A DNA stretch of 13,891 nt from Gemmobacter sp. (lineage in GTDB: Bacteria; Pseudomonadota; Alphaproteobacteria; Rhodobacterales; Rhodobacteraceae): the NCBI GenBank assembly GCA_003509785.1, contig DOMY01000091.1, positions 1,351 through 15,241 of the forward strand. Reading direction: 5' to 3'. Each line of letters starts with the position of its first letter. Within the stretch, counting starts at the first letter, position 1. Under the pieces are notes generated by a model. That model saw nothing but the letters and a program-made list of their open reading frames with translations. It was not told the DNA's origin and ran no database searches. Shown here piece by piece: positions 7,347 to 13,810 of this stretch. The translations under genes were made by a program, and so were the position numbers.

Positions 7347-7382
7347 GACTGGAATCCCGTTATTATGACGAATAAATCATAA
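7337..7382 (+). promoter_or_regulatory. Promoter with overlapping dyad upstream of the saccharopine dehydrogenase family gene
   Basis: TTGTCA (7337-7342) and TATTAT (7361-7366) each match the sigma-70 consensus at five of six bases and are 18 bases apart. The -35 box lies inside the U-tract of the preceding terminator. An inverted repeat TTATGA (7363-7368) and TCATAA (7377-7382), spacer 8, covers the -10 and the expected start site near 7373, a position suited to a repressor. The message would have a leader of about 90 bases. No known regulator motif is assigned. Confidence 0.5.
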
Positions 7383-7466
7383 CTTTCTGGCAGCCTGTCC
7401 GGCGAAACTGGCGATGGCGCGCCATAACCTGCACCACAGAACAACTCTGACAGGGCAGGAAAACAT

Positions 7467-8546
7467 ATGTCATTCAACAGGATCGCAGTGCTGGGTCTGG
7501 GCAAGGTCGGCCATCTGGCGGCCGAACTGCTGGTGGAAAGCGGCTTTACAGTCACCGGCATGGATGCGCGCGACACCACGGCCCCGTTTGCCACCAGAAC
7601 CGTCGATCTGTCGGATACCGCGGCGCTGAAAGCGGCGCTGGATGGGCAAGAGGCCGTGCTGTCCTGCCTGCCCTATCACCTGAACATCGGTGTCTCTACC
7701 GTGGCCCATGGCCTTGGTCTGCACTACTTCGACCTGACGGAAGACGTGCCCACCACGAAACACATCCGCGATCTGGCGCAGACTTCGAAGGGTCTGATGG
7801 CGCCGCAATGCGGGCTTGCCCCGGGCTTCGTCGGGATCGTTGCCGCCGATCTGGCGCATCAGTTTGAAACCGTCCGCTCCATCAAGCTCCGCGTCGGTGC
7901 CCTGCCGCAGAACCCCACGGGCCTGCTGGGCTATGCCTTCAACTGGTCGCCCGAAGGTGTGGTGAATGAATACCTCAACGATTGCGAGGTGATCGAGGAG
8001 GGCGTGCTGAAAACCGTCTCCGCCATGGAATGGACGGAAAGCATCTTCATCGACGGGATGCAGCTGGAGGCCTTCACCACCTCAGGGGGCCTTGGCACCA
8101 TGTGCGAAACCTATCTGGGCCGGATCGAGAACCTCGATTACAAGACGATGCGCTATCCCGGCCATGTCAAGCTGATGAACTTCTTCTTCCATGAACTGCT
8201 GATGCGTGAAAACCGCACCGAGGCGGGCCGCATCCTTACCAATGCCAAGCCGCCGGTGGATGAGGATGTGGTCTATGTCCATGTCGCCGCTGAAGGCCGG
8301 GTGGGCGGTCAGCTGCGCCGCAAGGAATTCGTGCGCAGCTATTACCCGCTGGAGATCGGCGGCAAATCCCGCACCGCGATTGCCTGGACGACCAGCGCCT
8401 CGGTCGTCGCGGTGATCGAGATGGTGCGGGGCGGCGCCCTTCCTGCCCAGGGTTTCCTGAAACAGGAAGACATTCCGCTGGCCCCCTATCTGGCGACGCG
8501 CACCGGAAACTTCTACCAGATCGGCCACCGCGCGCGACACGCCTGA
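7467..8546 (+). CDS. Saccharopine dehydrogenase family protein (saccharopine or lysine dehydrogenase)
   Basis: A 359-residue NAD(P)-dependent oxidoreductase of the saccharopine dehydrogenase family. The Rossmann loop GLGKVG is at residues 10-15, an acidic residue ends the second strand (MDARD, 32-36), and the family segments CGLAPGFVGI (115-124), GALPQNPTGLLGYAFNWSPEG (144-164) and EY (168-169) are present. Family members cleave saccharopine to glutamate and aminoadipate semialdehyde, or oxidise the epsilon-amino group of lysine. Both lead to aminoadipate semialdehyde, which fits the gcdH and E1 genes upstream. No lysine-ketoglutarate reductase gene is seen nearby, so a stand-alone lysine dehydrogenase is a real alternative. 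The ATG at 7467 has AGGA 6 bases upstream. It has its own promoter and a downstream hairpin. Confidence 0.82.
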   Translation: MSFNRIAVLGLGKVGHLAAELLVESGFTVTGMDARDTTAPFATRTVDLSDTAALKAALDGQEAVLSCLPYHLNIGVSTVAHGLGLHYFDLTEDVPTTKHIRDLAQTSKGLMAPQCGLAPGFVGIVAADLAHQFETVRSIKLRVGALPQNPTGLLGYAFNWSPEGVVNEYLNDCEVIEEGVLKTVSAMEWTESIFIDGMQLEAFTTSGGLGTMCETYLGRIENLDYKTMRYPGHVKLMNFFFHELLMRENRTEAGRILTNAKPPVDEDVVYVHVAAEGRVGGQLRRKEFVRSYYPLEIGGKSRTAIAWTTSASVVAVIEMVRGGALPAQGFLKQEDIPLAPYLATRTGNFYQIGHRARHA

Positions 8547-8563
8547 TCCTTTATCTTGGCCCA

Positions 8564-8598
8564 AATATCCTGGGGGTCCGGGGGTGAAACCCCCGGCC
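8564..8598. terminator. Hairpin between convergent genes, likely a lineage-wide intergenic repeat
   Basis: CCGGGGG (8578-8584) pairs perfectly with CCCCCGG (8590-8596) around TGAAA. It follows the saccharopine dehydrogenase stop by 31 bases and abuts the stop codon of the convergent peptidase gene, so it could end transcription from both sides. The preceding AAATATCCTGGGGGTCC block (8564-8579) together with this stem resembles a short repeat I recall from many Rhodobacterales intergenic regions. That is memory, not a search. Confidence 0.55.
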
Positions 8599-9500
8599 TA
8601 TCCGCCAAAGGCCCCCTCAGGCAGGCGCAGGATCAGGTTCGGGTCGGGGCAGATCTGTTGCCAGATGTCCCACAGGCTTTCATGGCCCACCCCGAAGAAA
8701 TTGCCGTCGCGCTGTTCCAGCATGTCGGCCATGATCTGGAAATGCAGATGCGGCGCCCAGCCGCCGTTTTCGGGCCAGTCGCCCAGATGGGCGATCACAT
8801 CGCCCGCCGCCACCCGCGCGCCCGGGGCGCAGAGCCGGGGCAGGCTGCCGCCCAGATGGCCATACAGCGTCCAGAAACGGCCCGCCGGGCTGTCATGCTC
8901 CAGGATCAGGGTGTGGCCGTAATCCAGCGGATCGGCGTTATAGGTCACAAAGGCCACGCGGCCAGGCATCGGGGCGTGGACGGGCGTGCCTGCAGGGGCG
9001 AAAACGTCGATCCCCATGTGGATCATCCGCCGTTCCGGGCTTGCGGCATCGGCGAATTGCGCGGCCTTGTAGACGCTGCGCTTCTCGCCATAGGGGCCAA
9101 GGCCATAATCCATGCCTTGCGTCGCAAACCAGCCGTCAAAGCTTGGGTCGGAATAGGCGGGCATTGCCGGATCGGTGGTCAGCAGCGCCATGTGGCGGCT
9201 GGCGGCGATCTCTGGCATGAACAGCGGCGCCACTTCGGCATCGTGCAGCCAGGCAACCAGCGCCGCCGATCCCGGCACCGCAGCTCCGCCCGCCCCCGCG
9301 CGCAAAATGGCCCGCAGCAGGCCCTGATCCACGGCCCGCAGCCTTGCAGCCTCGATCCCGCCACCCAGCGCGCCGCGTATGGCGGGCAGCAGCCCCGCGG
9401 CCTGATCTGGGTCCAGCCCGGCACTCGCATGGCGTAGCGCGCCATAAAGATCTCCCTGCCCGCGCAGGGCATCGGCGATCCGGGTTGCAGCTTCGGTCAT
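8598..9500 (-). CDS. M23-family metallopeptidase-like protein without signal peptide
   Basis: A 300-residue protein with a C-terminal M23 (LytM-like) zinc-peptidase domain (about 155-265). The metal ligands are intact: HxxxD at H161/D165 (HMGID), and HLH at 251-253, with a further histidine in YGHL (H215). M23 enzymes normally cut peptidoglycan cross-bridges in the periplasm, yet the N-terminus (MTEAATRIADALRGQGDLYG) is not a signal peptide and no membrane helix is seen. The tail after the HLH motif (about 254-292, ending CPDPNLILRL) resembles, as I recall, M23 modules fused to class III aminotransferases and sugar-kinase-like domains, which are also cytoplasmic. The substrate is therefore uncertain. 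The ATG at 9500 has GGGAG 9 bases upstream; the longer start at 9539 lacks support. It follows recR by 50 bases on the same strand. Confidence 0.8.
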   Translation of the reverse strand: MTEAATRIADALRGQGDLYGALRHASAGLDPDQAAGLLPAIRGALGGGIEAARLRAVDQGLLRAILRAGAGGAAVPGSAALVAWLHDAEVAPLFMPEIAASRHMALLTTDPAMPAYSDPSFDGWFATQGMDYGLGPYGEKRSVYKAAQFADAASPERRMIHMGIDVFAPAGTPVHAPMPGRVAFVTYNADPLDYGHTLILEHDSPAGRFWTLYGHLGGSLPRLCAPGARVAAGDVIAHLGDWPENGGWAPHLHFQIMADMLEQRDGNFFGVGHESLWDIWQQICPDPNLILRLPEGAFGG

Positions 9501-9514
9501 CGGTTCTCTCTCCC

Positions 9515-9535
9515 GCCACGCGGCCGGGGCGTGGC
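9515..9535 (-). other. Intercistronic hairpin between recR and the M23 gene
   Basis: GCCACGC (9515-9521) and GCGTGGC (9529-9535) form a perfect 7-bp stem with a 7-base loop in the short gap after recR. On the coding (minus) strand the stem ends right before the GGGAG ribosome site of the peptidase gene, with no U-tract, so it may modulate translation or partially attenuate read-through. Confidence 0.4.
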
Positions 9536-9550
9536 ACATCTTCCAGATTG

Positions 9551-10147
9551 TCAGACCCGGCGCCGGGCCTTGAGTGCGGCGCCGATGGTGCCATCGTCCA
9601 GGTAATCCAGCTCGCCCCCAATCGGCACGCCCTGCGCCAGAGACGACAGCTGCACCCCGGTCGGCTCCAGCACATCCGCAATGTAATGCGCGGTGGTCTG
9701 GCCATCGACGGTGGCGTTCAGCGCCAGAATCACTTCGCGCAGGTTTTCCTCGCGCACCCGGCGCAGCAGCAGCGGAATACGCAGCTCCTCTGGCCCGATA
9801 TTGTCCAATGCGGACAGAGTGCCGCCCAGAACATGATAGCGACCCCGGAAGGCACCGCCCCGTTCAATGGCCCAAAGATCTGCCACATCCTGCACCACGC
9901 AGATTTCGCCGGTCTGGCGGCGCGGATCGGCGCAGATCGGGCAGATATCTTCGGTGCCGATATTGCCGCAGATCGTGCAATCCCGTGCAGTCAGCGCCAC
10001 ATGCGCCATGGCCTGCGCCAGCGGCGCCATCAGCGGCCCGCGCTTTTTCAGCAGCACCAGCACCGCCCGGCGGGCCGAGCGCGGGCCAAGACCGGGCAGC
10101 CTTGCCATCAGCCCGATCAGATCCTCGATATCTGTGGGTGCAGCCAT
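9551..10147 (-). CDS. recR: Recombination mediator protein RecR
   Basis: This 198-residue protein is RecR, which works with RecO (and RecF) to load RecA onto gapped single-stranded DNA. In order it has a helix-hairpin-helix (LPGLGPRSARRAVLVLL, 17-33), a four-cysteine zinc finger (C57, C60, C69, C72), a Toprim core beginning ICVVQDVADLWAIE (82-95) and containing LALNATVDGQTTA, and the usual C-terminal segment with GVPIGGELDYLDDGT. Length and domain order are normal. The start codon overlaps the ybaB stop by one base (TGATG), indicating translational coupling in the conserved dnaX-ybaB-recR block. Confidence 0.97.
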   Translation of the reverse strand: MAAPTDIEDLIGLMARLPGLGPRSARRAVLVLLKKRGPLMAPLAQAMAHVALTARDCTICGNIGTEDICPICADPRRQTGEICVVQDVADLWAIERGGAFRGRYHVLGGTLSALDNIGPEELRIPLLLRRVREENLREVILALNATVDGQTTAHYIADVLEPTGVQLSSLAQGVPIGGELDYLDDGTIGAALKARRRV

Positions 10148-10491
10148 CAGAAGGGCAGTTTGAAATCGGCAGGCAGGCCAAGCCCTTCGGTCATCCGGCG
10201 CATTTCCTGCTCGCCGCGCTGCGCGGCCTTGATCTGCGCATCCTTGATGGCTGCAATGATCAGATCCTCGATCACTTCCTTTTCCGACGGGATCAGGATC
10301 GACGGATCAATATCCAGCCCGGTCACATCCCCCTTGGCCGTGCAGCGTGCCTTCACCAGGCCTGCGCCGGATTCACCGATCACAACGGTATTGCCCAGAT
10401 CCTCTTGCAGGCGCGCCATCTTTTCCTGCATTTCCTGCGCGGCCTTCATCATCTTGGCCATATCGCCAAGACCGCCCAAACCTTTGAACAT
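10147..10491 (-). CDS. ybaB: YbaB/EbfC nucleoid-associated protein
   Basis: This 114-residue protein belongs to the YbaB/EbfC family of small dimeric DNA-binding proteins. Visible hallmarks are the glycine/methionine-rich N-terminus (MFKGLGGLGDMAKMMK), a helix with AQEMQEKMARLQEDL, the central GESGAGLVKARCTAKGDV strand region and the conserved LIIAAIKDAQIKA helix. It sits between dnaX and recR, where this gene is found in most bacteria. The ribosome site AAAGGA overlaps the dnaX stop codon 12 bases upstream, so translation is probably coupled to dnaX. Its molecular role in repair or nucleoid structure is not settled. Confidence 0.96.
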   Translation of the reverse strand: MFKGLGGLGDMAKMMKAAQEMQEKMARLQEDLGNTVVIGESGAGLVKARCTAKGDVTGLDIDPSILIPSEKEVIEDLIIAAIKDAQIKAAQRGEQEMRRMTEGLGLPADFKLPF

Positions 10492-10503
10492 GTTCCGTTC
10501 CTT

Positions 10504-12261
10504 TCAGTTATCCTCGAAGGGATCCCATTCATCTTCCACCTCGGGCAGGGCCTGGAAGGCGGCTTCCTGCACCATGGCCTCTGGTGTGCGGATATCGGTG
10601 ATTCTGGCGCCCGGAAAGGCAGAGATGACGGCGCGCACCAGATCGCTTTGCAGAACCTCCGCTTCGGCCTGGATCCGGTCGGCGTCGCGGGTTTCCGCCA
10701 CGGTCGGCGCCCCACCTGCCGCCACGACAGACACGCCCCAGCGCGAGCCGGTCCAGCTTTGCAGCCGCTGCGCCAAAGTGGCTGCCAGATCGCGCGGCGC
10801 ATCACTGGTGGGTTCGAATTCGATCCGGCCGGGGGTGTATTTTGCCAGCCGCACATGGCTTTCGACCGAAAGAAGCAGCGCCATATCGCGCTTTTCCTTT
10901 ATCAGATCAATCACATGGTCGAAGGTGGCATAGACTTTCAGCCGGTCTTCCGCCAGGGCCAGCGCCGCATTGCCGCTCATCGTGGCGCCCATCGCCGGCG
11001 CCCGGGCCGGGGCCATCATGCGGGGCGGGGCGTGAACCATGCCACCGCCACCGCCGCCGCCAGCAGGTGCCCCGCCGCCTGGCTGGACCGGAGGCGGGCC
11101 TGATTGCAGGCGGCGCACCAATGCCTCGGGGTCGGGCAGATCGGCCACATGGGTCAGCCGGATCACCGCCATCTCGGCGGCCATCATCGCATTGGGGGCC
11201 AGGGCCACCTCTTCGATGGCTTTCAGCAGCATCTGCCACATGCGGGTCAGCACCCGCATGGGCACCCGTCCTGCCATATCCATGCCCCGGGCGCGCTCGT
11301 CCGGCGGGATCGTCGGGTCTTCGGCAGTTTCAGGGGCGATCTTGATGACGGAAATCCAGTGGGTGATCTCGGCCAGATCGCGCAGCACCGCCATCGGGTC
11401 CGCCCCATCGGAATATTGCGCTGCCAGCTCTGCCAGAGCCTCGGCTGCGGCCCCCCGCATCACCATGTCGAACAGATCCAGCGTGCGGCCCCGGTCGGCC
11501 AGCCCCAGCATGGCGCGCACCTGATCCGCCGTGGTTTCGCCCGCGCCATGGGCGATGGCCTGATCCAGCAGGCTCATGGCATCGCGCACGGATCCTTCGG
11601 CAGCCCGGGTAATCAGCGCCATGGCATCGCGGGCAAGGCTTGCGCCCTCTTTCCCGGCGATCTTCGCCAGGTGTTCCATCATCACCTCGGGTTCGATCCG
11701 TTTCAGATCGAACCGCTGGCAGCGCGACAGCACGGTGACGGGCACCTTGCGGATTTCCGTTGTTGCAAAGATGAACTTCACATGGGCGGGCGGTTCTTCC
11801 AGCGTCTTCAGCAGCGCGTTGAAGGCGCTGGTCGACAGCATGTGAACTTCGTCGATGATATAGATCTTGTAGCGAGCCGAAGCTGCGCGATAGTGAACGG
11901 AATCAATGATTTCGCGGATGTCGCCCACGCCCGTCCGGCTGGCCGCGTCCATTTCCATCACATCGACATGGCGGCCCTCGGCAATCGCCTTGCACTGGTC
12001 GCAGACCAGACAGGGTTCGGTCGTCGGGCCGCCCTTGCCATCGGGGCCGATGCAGTTCAGCCCCTTGGCGATGATGCGGGCGGTCGTGGTCTTGCCCACC
12101 CCCCGCACCCCGGTCATGACAAAGGCATGGGCGATCCGGTCCGCCGCGAAGGCGTTTTTCAGGGTGCGCACCATCGCCTCTTGCCCGATCAGATCGGCAA
12201 AGGTGGCGGGGCGGTATTTGCGGGCAAGAACCTGATAGCCTTGCACTTCGGTTTCAGACAT
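10504..12261 (-). CDS. dnaX: DNA polymerase III subunit gamma/tau
   Basis: This 585-residue protein is the clamp-loader ATPase and replisome organiser DnaX. Its AAA+ domain has YRPATFADLIGQ (16-27), Walker A GVRGVGKT (51-58), a four-cysteine zinc site (C70, C84, C87, C90), Walker B with DEVH (137-140), LLKTLEEPP (150-158) and the SRC motif (179-181). A proline/glycine-rich linker spans about residues 385-427, including a run of seven glycines, followed by a tau-specific C-terminal domain. I see no A-rich slippery sequence of the E. coli type near the linker, so only full-length tau is predicted. The ATG at 12261 has GGGAAGG just upstream; the longer start at 12288 is less likely. First gene of the dnaX-ybaB-recR block. 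Confidence 0.97.
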   Translation of the reverse strand: MSETEVQGYQVLARKYRPATFADLIGQEAMVRTLKNAFAADRIAHAFVMTGVRGVGKTTTARIIAKGLNCIGPDGKGGPTTEPCLVCDQCKAIAEGRHVDVMEMDAASRTGVGDIREIIDSVHYRAASARYKIYIIDEVHMLSTSAFNALLKTLEEPPAHVKFIFATTEIRKVPVTVLSRCQRFDLKRIEPEVMMEHLAKIAGKEGASLARDAMALITRAAEGSVRDAMSLLDQAIAHGAGETTADQVRAMLGLADRGRTLDLFDMVMRGAAAEALAELAAQYSDGADPMAVLRDLAEITHWISVIKIAPETAEDPTIPPDERARGMDMAGRVPMRVLTRMWQMLLKAIEEVALAPNAMMAAEMAVIRLTHVADLPDPEALVRRLQSGPPPVQPGGGAPAGGGGGGGMVHAPPRMMAPARAPAMGATMSGNAALALAEDRLKVYATFDHVIDLIKEKRDMALLLSVESHVRLAKYTPGRIEFEPTSDAPRDLAATLAQRLQSWTGSRWGVSVVAAGGAPTVAETRDADRIQAEAEVLQSDLVRAVISAFPGARITDIRTPEAMVQEAAFQALPEVEDEWDPFEDN

Positions 12262-12379
12262 GGCGCCTTCCCGGATTCTTCTGCCCATAACCTAAGGTGC
12301 CGGGAGCGCCGCGTCCACCCGCACGGGCGTGGCTTGCAAAACGGATCCGCCGGGCGCAGCATGACGGCAGGAGGATACC
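12262..12379. other. Intergenic region between dnaX and the DUF3775 gene
   Basis: This 118-base spacer separates two divergent genes and should hold both promoters. On the dnaX strand TAGGTTAT (about 12289-12296) is the only -10-like element I can point to. The plus-strand gene has a strong AGGAGG (12369-12374). I looked for the small SRP RNA, which lies upstream of dnaX in some bacteria, and did not find its conserved GGTCAGG-type core here. Confidence 0.3.
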
Positions 12380-12706
12380 ATGCTTGAAATCAGTCCTGCC
12401 AAGGTCGTTCACATCATCTACCAGTCCCGCGAGGGGGGGATGGGGGAACGCGAATTGCACGCCTTCATCCGCGGTCTGAACGAAGACGAACAGGCCCATC
12501 TTGTGGCGCTGGCCTGGGTGGGCCGCGGGGTCTTCGATGCTGCGGATTTTGCGGATGCGGTGCAGACGGCCTTTGCCGAACGTTCGGCGCCGACAGACAA
12601 ATATCTGATGGGGATGCCGCATCTGGCCGAAAATCTGGAAGCCGGGCTGGAGGCCATGGGCATCGACGTGACCGAAGTGGAGGATGATTTCCTGCGCGAC
12701 CACTGA
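12380..12706 (+). CDS. DUF3775 domain-containing protein
   Basis: This 108-residue acidic protein matches the DUF3775 family along its full length, as far as I recognise it: MLEISPAKVVHIIYQSRE at the start, then LNEDEQAHLVALAWVGRG, a helix ending in FAERSAPTDKYLMGMPHLAENLEAGLEAMG, and an acidic tail. There is no signal peptide or membrane helix, so it is cytoplasmic. The function of the family is unknown. The start is well supported by AGGAGG five bases upstream. It is divergent from dnaX and convergent with dat, with a strong hairpin after its stop, so it is probably a single-gene transcript. Confidence 0.85.
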   Translation: MLEISPAKVVHIIYQSREGGMGERELHAFIRGLNEDEQAHLVALAWVGRGVFDAADFADAVQTAFAERSAPTDKYLMGMPHLAENLEAGLEAMGIDVTEVEDDFLRDH

Positions 12707-12712
12707 ATGCAA

Positions 12713-12737
12713 AAGCCGCAGGCCAGGCCTGCGGCTT
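12713..12737. terminator. Bidirectional hairpin terminator between the DUF3775 gene and dat
   Basis: AAGCCGCAGGC (12713-12723) and GCCTGCGGCTT (12727-12737) form a perfect 11-bp stem with a three-base loop. Read on the minus strand the stem is followed by TTTT then GCATT, so it is a convincing intrinsic terminator for dat. On the plus strand it begins 6 bases after the DUF3775 stop but has no U-tract beyond the stem. Confidence 0.8.
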
Positions 12738-12760
12738 GCAACACCCTGAACCTTTTTGGC

Positions 12761-13621
12761 TCAGACAGCGGCCTTGCGCGTCTCGTCCAGATAGATCTCG
12801 CGCATCCGGGTGGCCACGCGGCCCACGGTGCCTGTGCCAACGGCTGCGCCGTCAATCTCCACCACCGGCATCACGAAGGCCGAAGCCGAGGTGATGAAGG
12901 CCTCATCCGCCGCCTGCGCTTCGGCGATGGTAAAGTTGCGCTCTTCCACTTCCATCTGCGCCTCGGAAGCAAAGCGCAGCACGGCAGCGCGGGTGATGCC
13001 GTGCAGAATGTCATGCGACAGCGCGCGGGTGATGATCTTGTTGCCCTTCACGATATAGGCATTGTTCGAGGTGCCTTCGGTCACGAACCCATCCTCGACC
13101 AGCCAGGCATCATCGACGCCCGCCTTCTTGGCGGCCATCTTGGCCATCGACGGATACAGCAGCTGCACCGTCTTGATATCGCGGCGGCCCCAGCGCACAT
13201 CGGGGATGGAAATCACCTTCCAGCCGGTTTTTGCAGCAGGGCTGTCGGCCAGACCGGGCTTCGACTGGGTGAACAGCACCACCGTCGGTTTCACATCGTC
13301 AGACGGATAGGCGAAATCGCGGTCGCCCGGATTGCCGCGCGTGACCTGCAGGTAGACCATGCCATCTTCAACACCATTCCGCGCCACGATCTCGCGGAAG
13401 ATCGCCAGCCAGTCTTCATCGGAATGGGGGTTCTGCATTTCCAGCTCTGACAGCGAGCGGGCAAGGCGGGTGCAATGGCCCGCGAAATCGATCAGCTTGC
13501 CGTCCAGAACAGACGTGACCTCATAGACCCCATCGGCCATCAGAAAACCCCGGTCAAAGACCGAAACCTTCGCCTCTTCCTCGGGCAGATACTCACCATT
13601 GACATAGACGGTGCGGCTCAT
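12761..13621 (-). CDS. dat: D-amino-acid aminotransferase (class IV PLP enzyme)
   Basis: This 286-residue pyridoxal-phosphate enzyme belongs to fold type IV. The start MSRTVYVNGEYLPEEEAKVSVFDRGFLMADGVYE is characteristic of D-alanine/D-amino-acid transaminases. The PLP lysine is K150 in GRRDIKTVQLL, and the cofactor-binding VTEGTSNNAYI follows at 180-190 with E182. The likely reaction is exchange of the amino group between D-alanine and 2-oxoglutarate, supplying D-glutamate or clearing D-amino acids. Branched-chain aminotransferase relatives are less likely given the DIKT motif. The ATG at 13621 has AAGGGGA upstream; the longer open frame to 13771 has no ribosome site and a non-family N-terminus. 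A terminator hairpin lies downstream. Confidence 0.88.
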   Translation of the reverse strand: MSRTVYVNGEYLPEEEAKVSVFDRGFLMADGVYEVTSVLDGKLIDFAGHCTRLARSLSELEMQNPHSDEDWLAIFREIVARNGVEDGMVYLQVTRGNPGDRDFAYPSDDVKPTVVLFTQSKPGLADSPAAKTGWKVISIPDVRWGRRDIKTVQLLYPSMAKMAAKKAGVDDAWLVEDGFVTEGTSNNAYIVKGNKIITRALSHDILHGITRAAVLRFASEAQMEVEERNFTIAEAQAADEAFITSASAFVMPVVEIDGAAVGTGTVGRVATRMREIYLDETRKAAV

Positions 13622-13675
13622 CGCTGTTCCCCTTGCGCAGCCTGAAATTACTGGCGGTTTGCGGCAGGGCAGGGG

Positions 13676-13770
13676 GCACGTCAAGCGCGAATGACGTGGC
13701 GCCGCTTTGCAGCATGGATGCTGCGCCTGCAAATCACGCTTGATTTTTGGCGCGCAAGAATATAACCACA
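13676..13770. promoter_or_regulatory. Divergent dat/mcl1 control region with several precise dyads
   Basis: The 189-base spacer contains CACGTCA (13677-13683) and TGACGTG (13692-13698), spacer 8; GCAGCAT-GG-ATGCTGC (13709-13724); TTTGCAG (13706-13712) with CTGCAAA (13727-13733), which encloses most of the previous dyad; and TCAAGCG (13681-13687) with CGCTTGA (13737-13743). The stretch 13740-13805 is AT-rich, with TTGATT (13740-13745) and TATAAC (13761-13766) as a possible mcl1 promoter, though the 15-base spacing is short. The dyads are exact in the sequence; their use as operators is inferred. Confidence 0.5.
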
Positions 13771-13810
13771 TTCACGCAATCAATGAAATTTAGTTACCGA
13801 AAGACTGTAG

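Noticed and set aside
7345..7366. TTGACT and TATTAT as a promoter pair
   Set aside because: The spacing is only 10 bases; TTGTCA at 7337-7342 gives a workable 18-base spacing with the same -10.
12262..12379. Small SRP RNA upstream of dnaX
   Set aside because: This gene neighbours dnaX in some bacteria, but the conserved core sequence is absent on both strands of the spacer.
8556..12387. Very long plus-strand open frames (293, 529, 509 and 427 residues) opposite the peptidase, recR, ybaB and dnaX
   Set aside because: The minus strand encodes recognisable, full-length RecR, YbaB and DnaX here. The plus-strand translations are compositionally biased and match no family I know.
13622..13771. 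50-residue N-terminal extension of the D-amino-acid aminotransferase
   Set aside because: The extension has no family similarity and covers the divergent promoter region; the ATG at 13621 is preceded by AAGGGGA.
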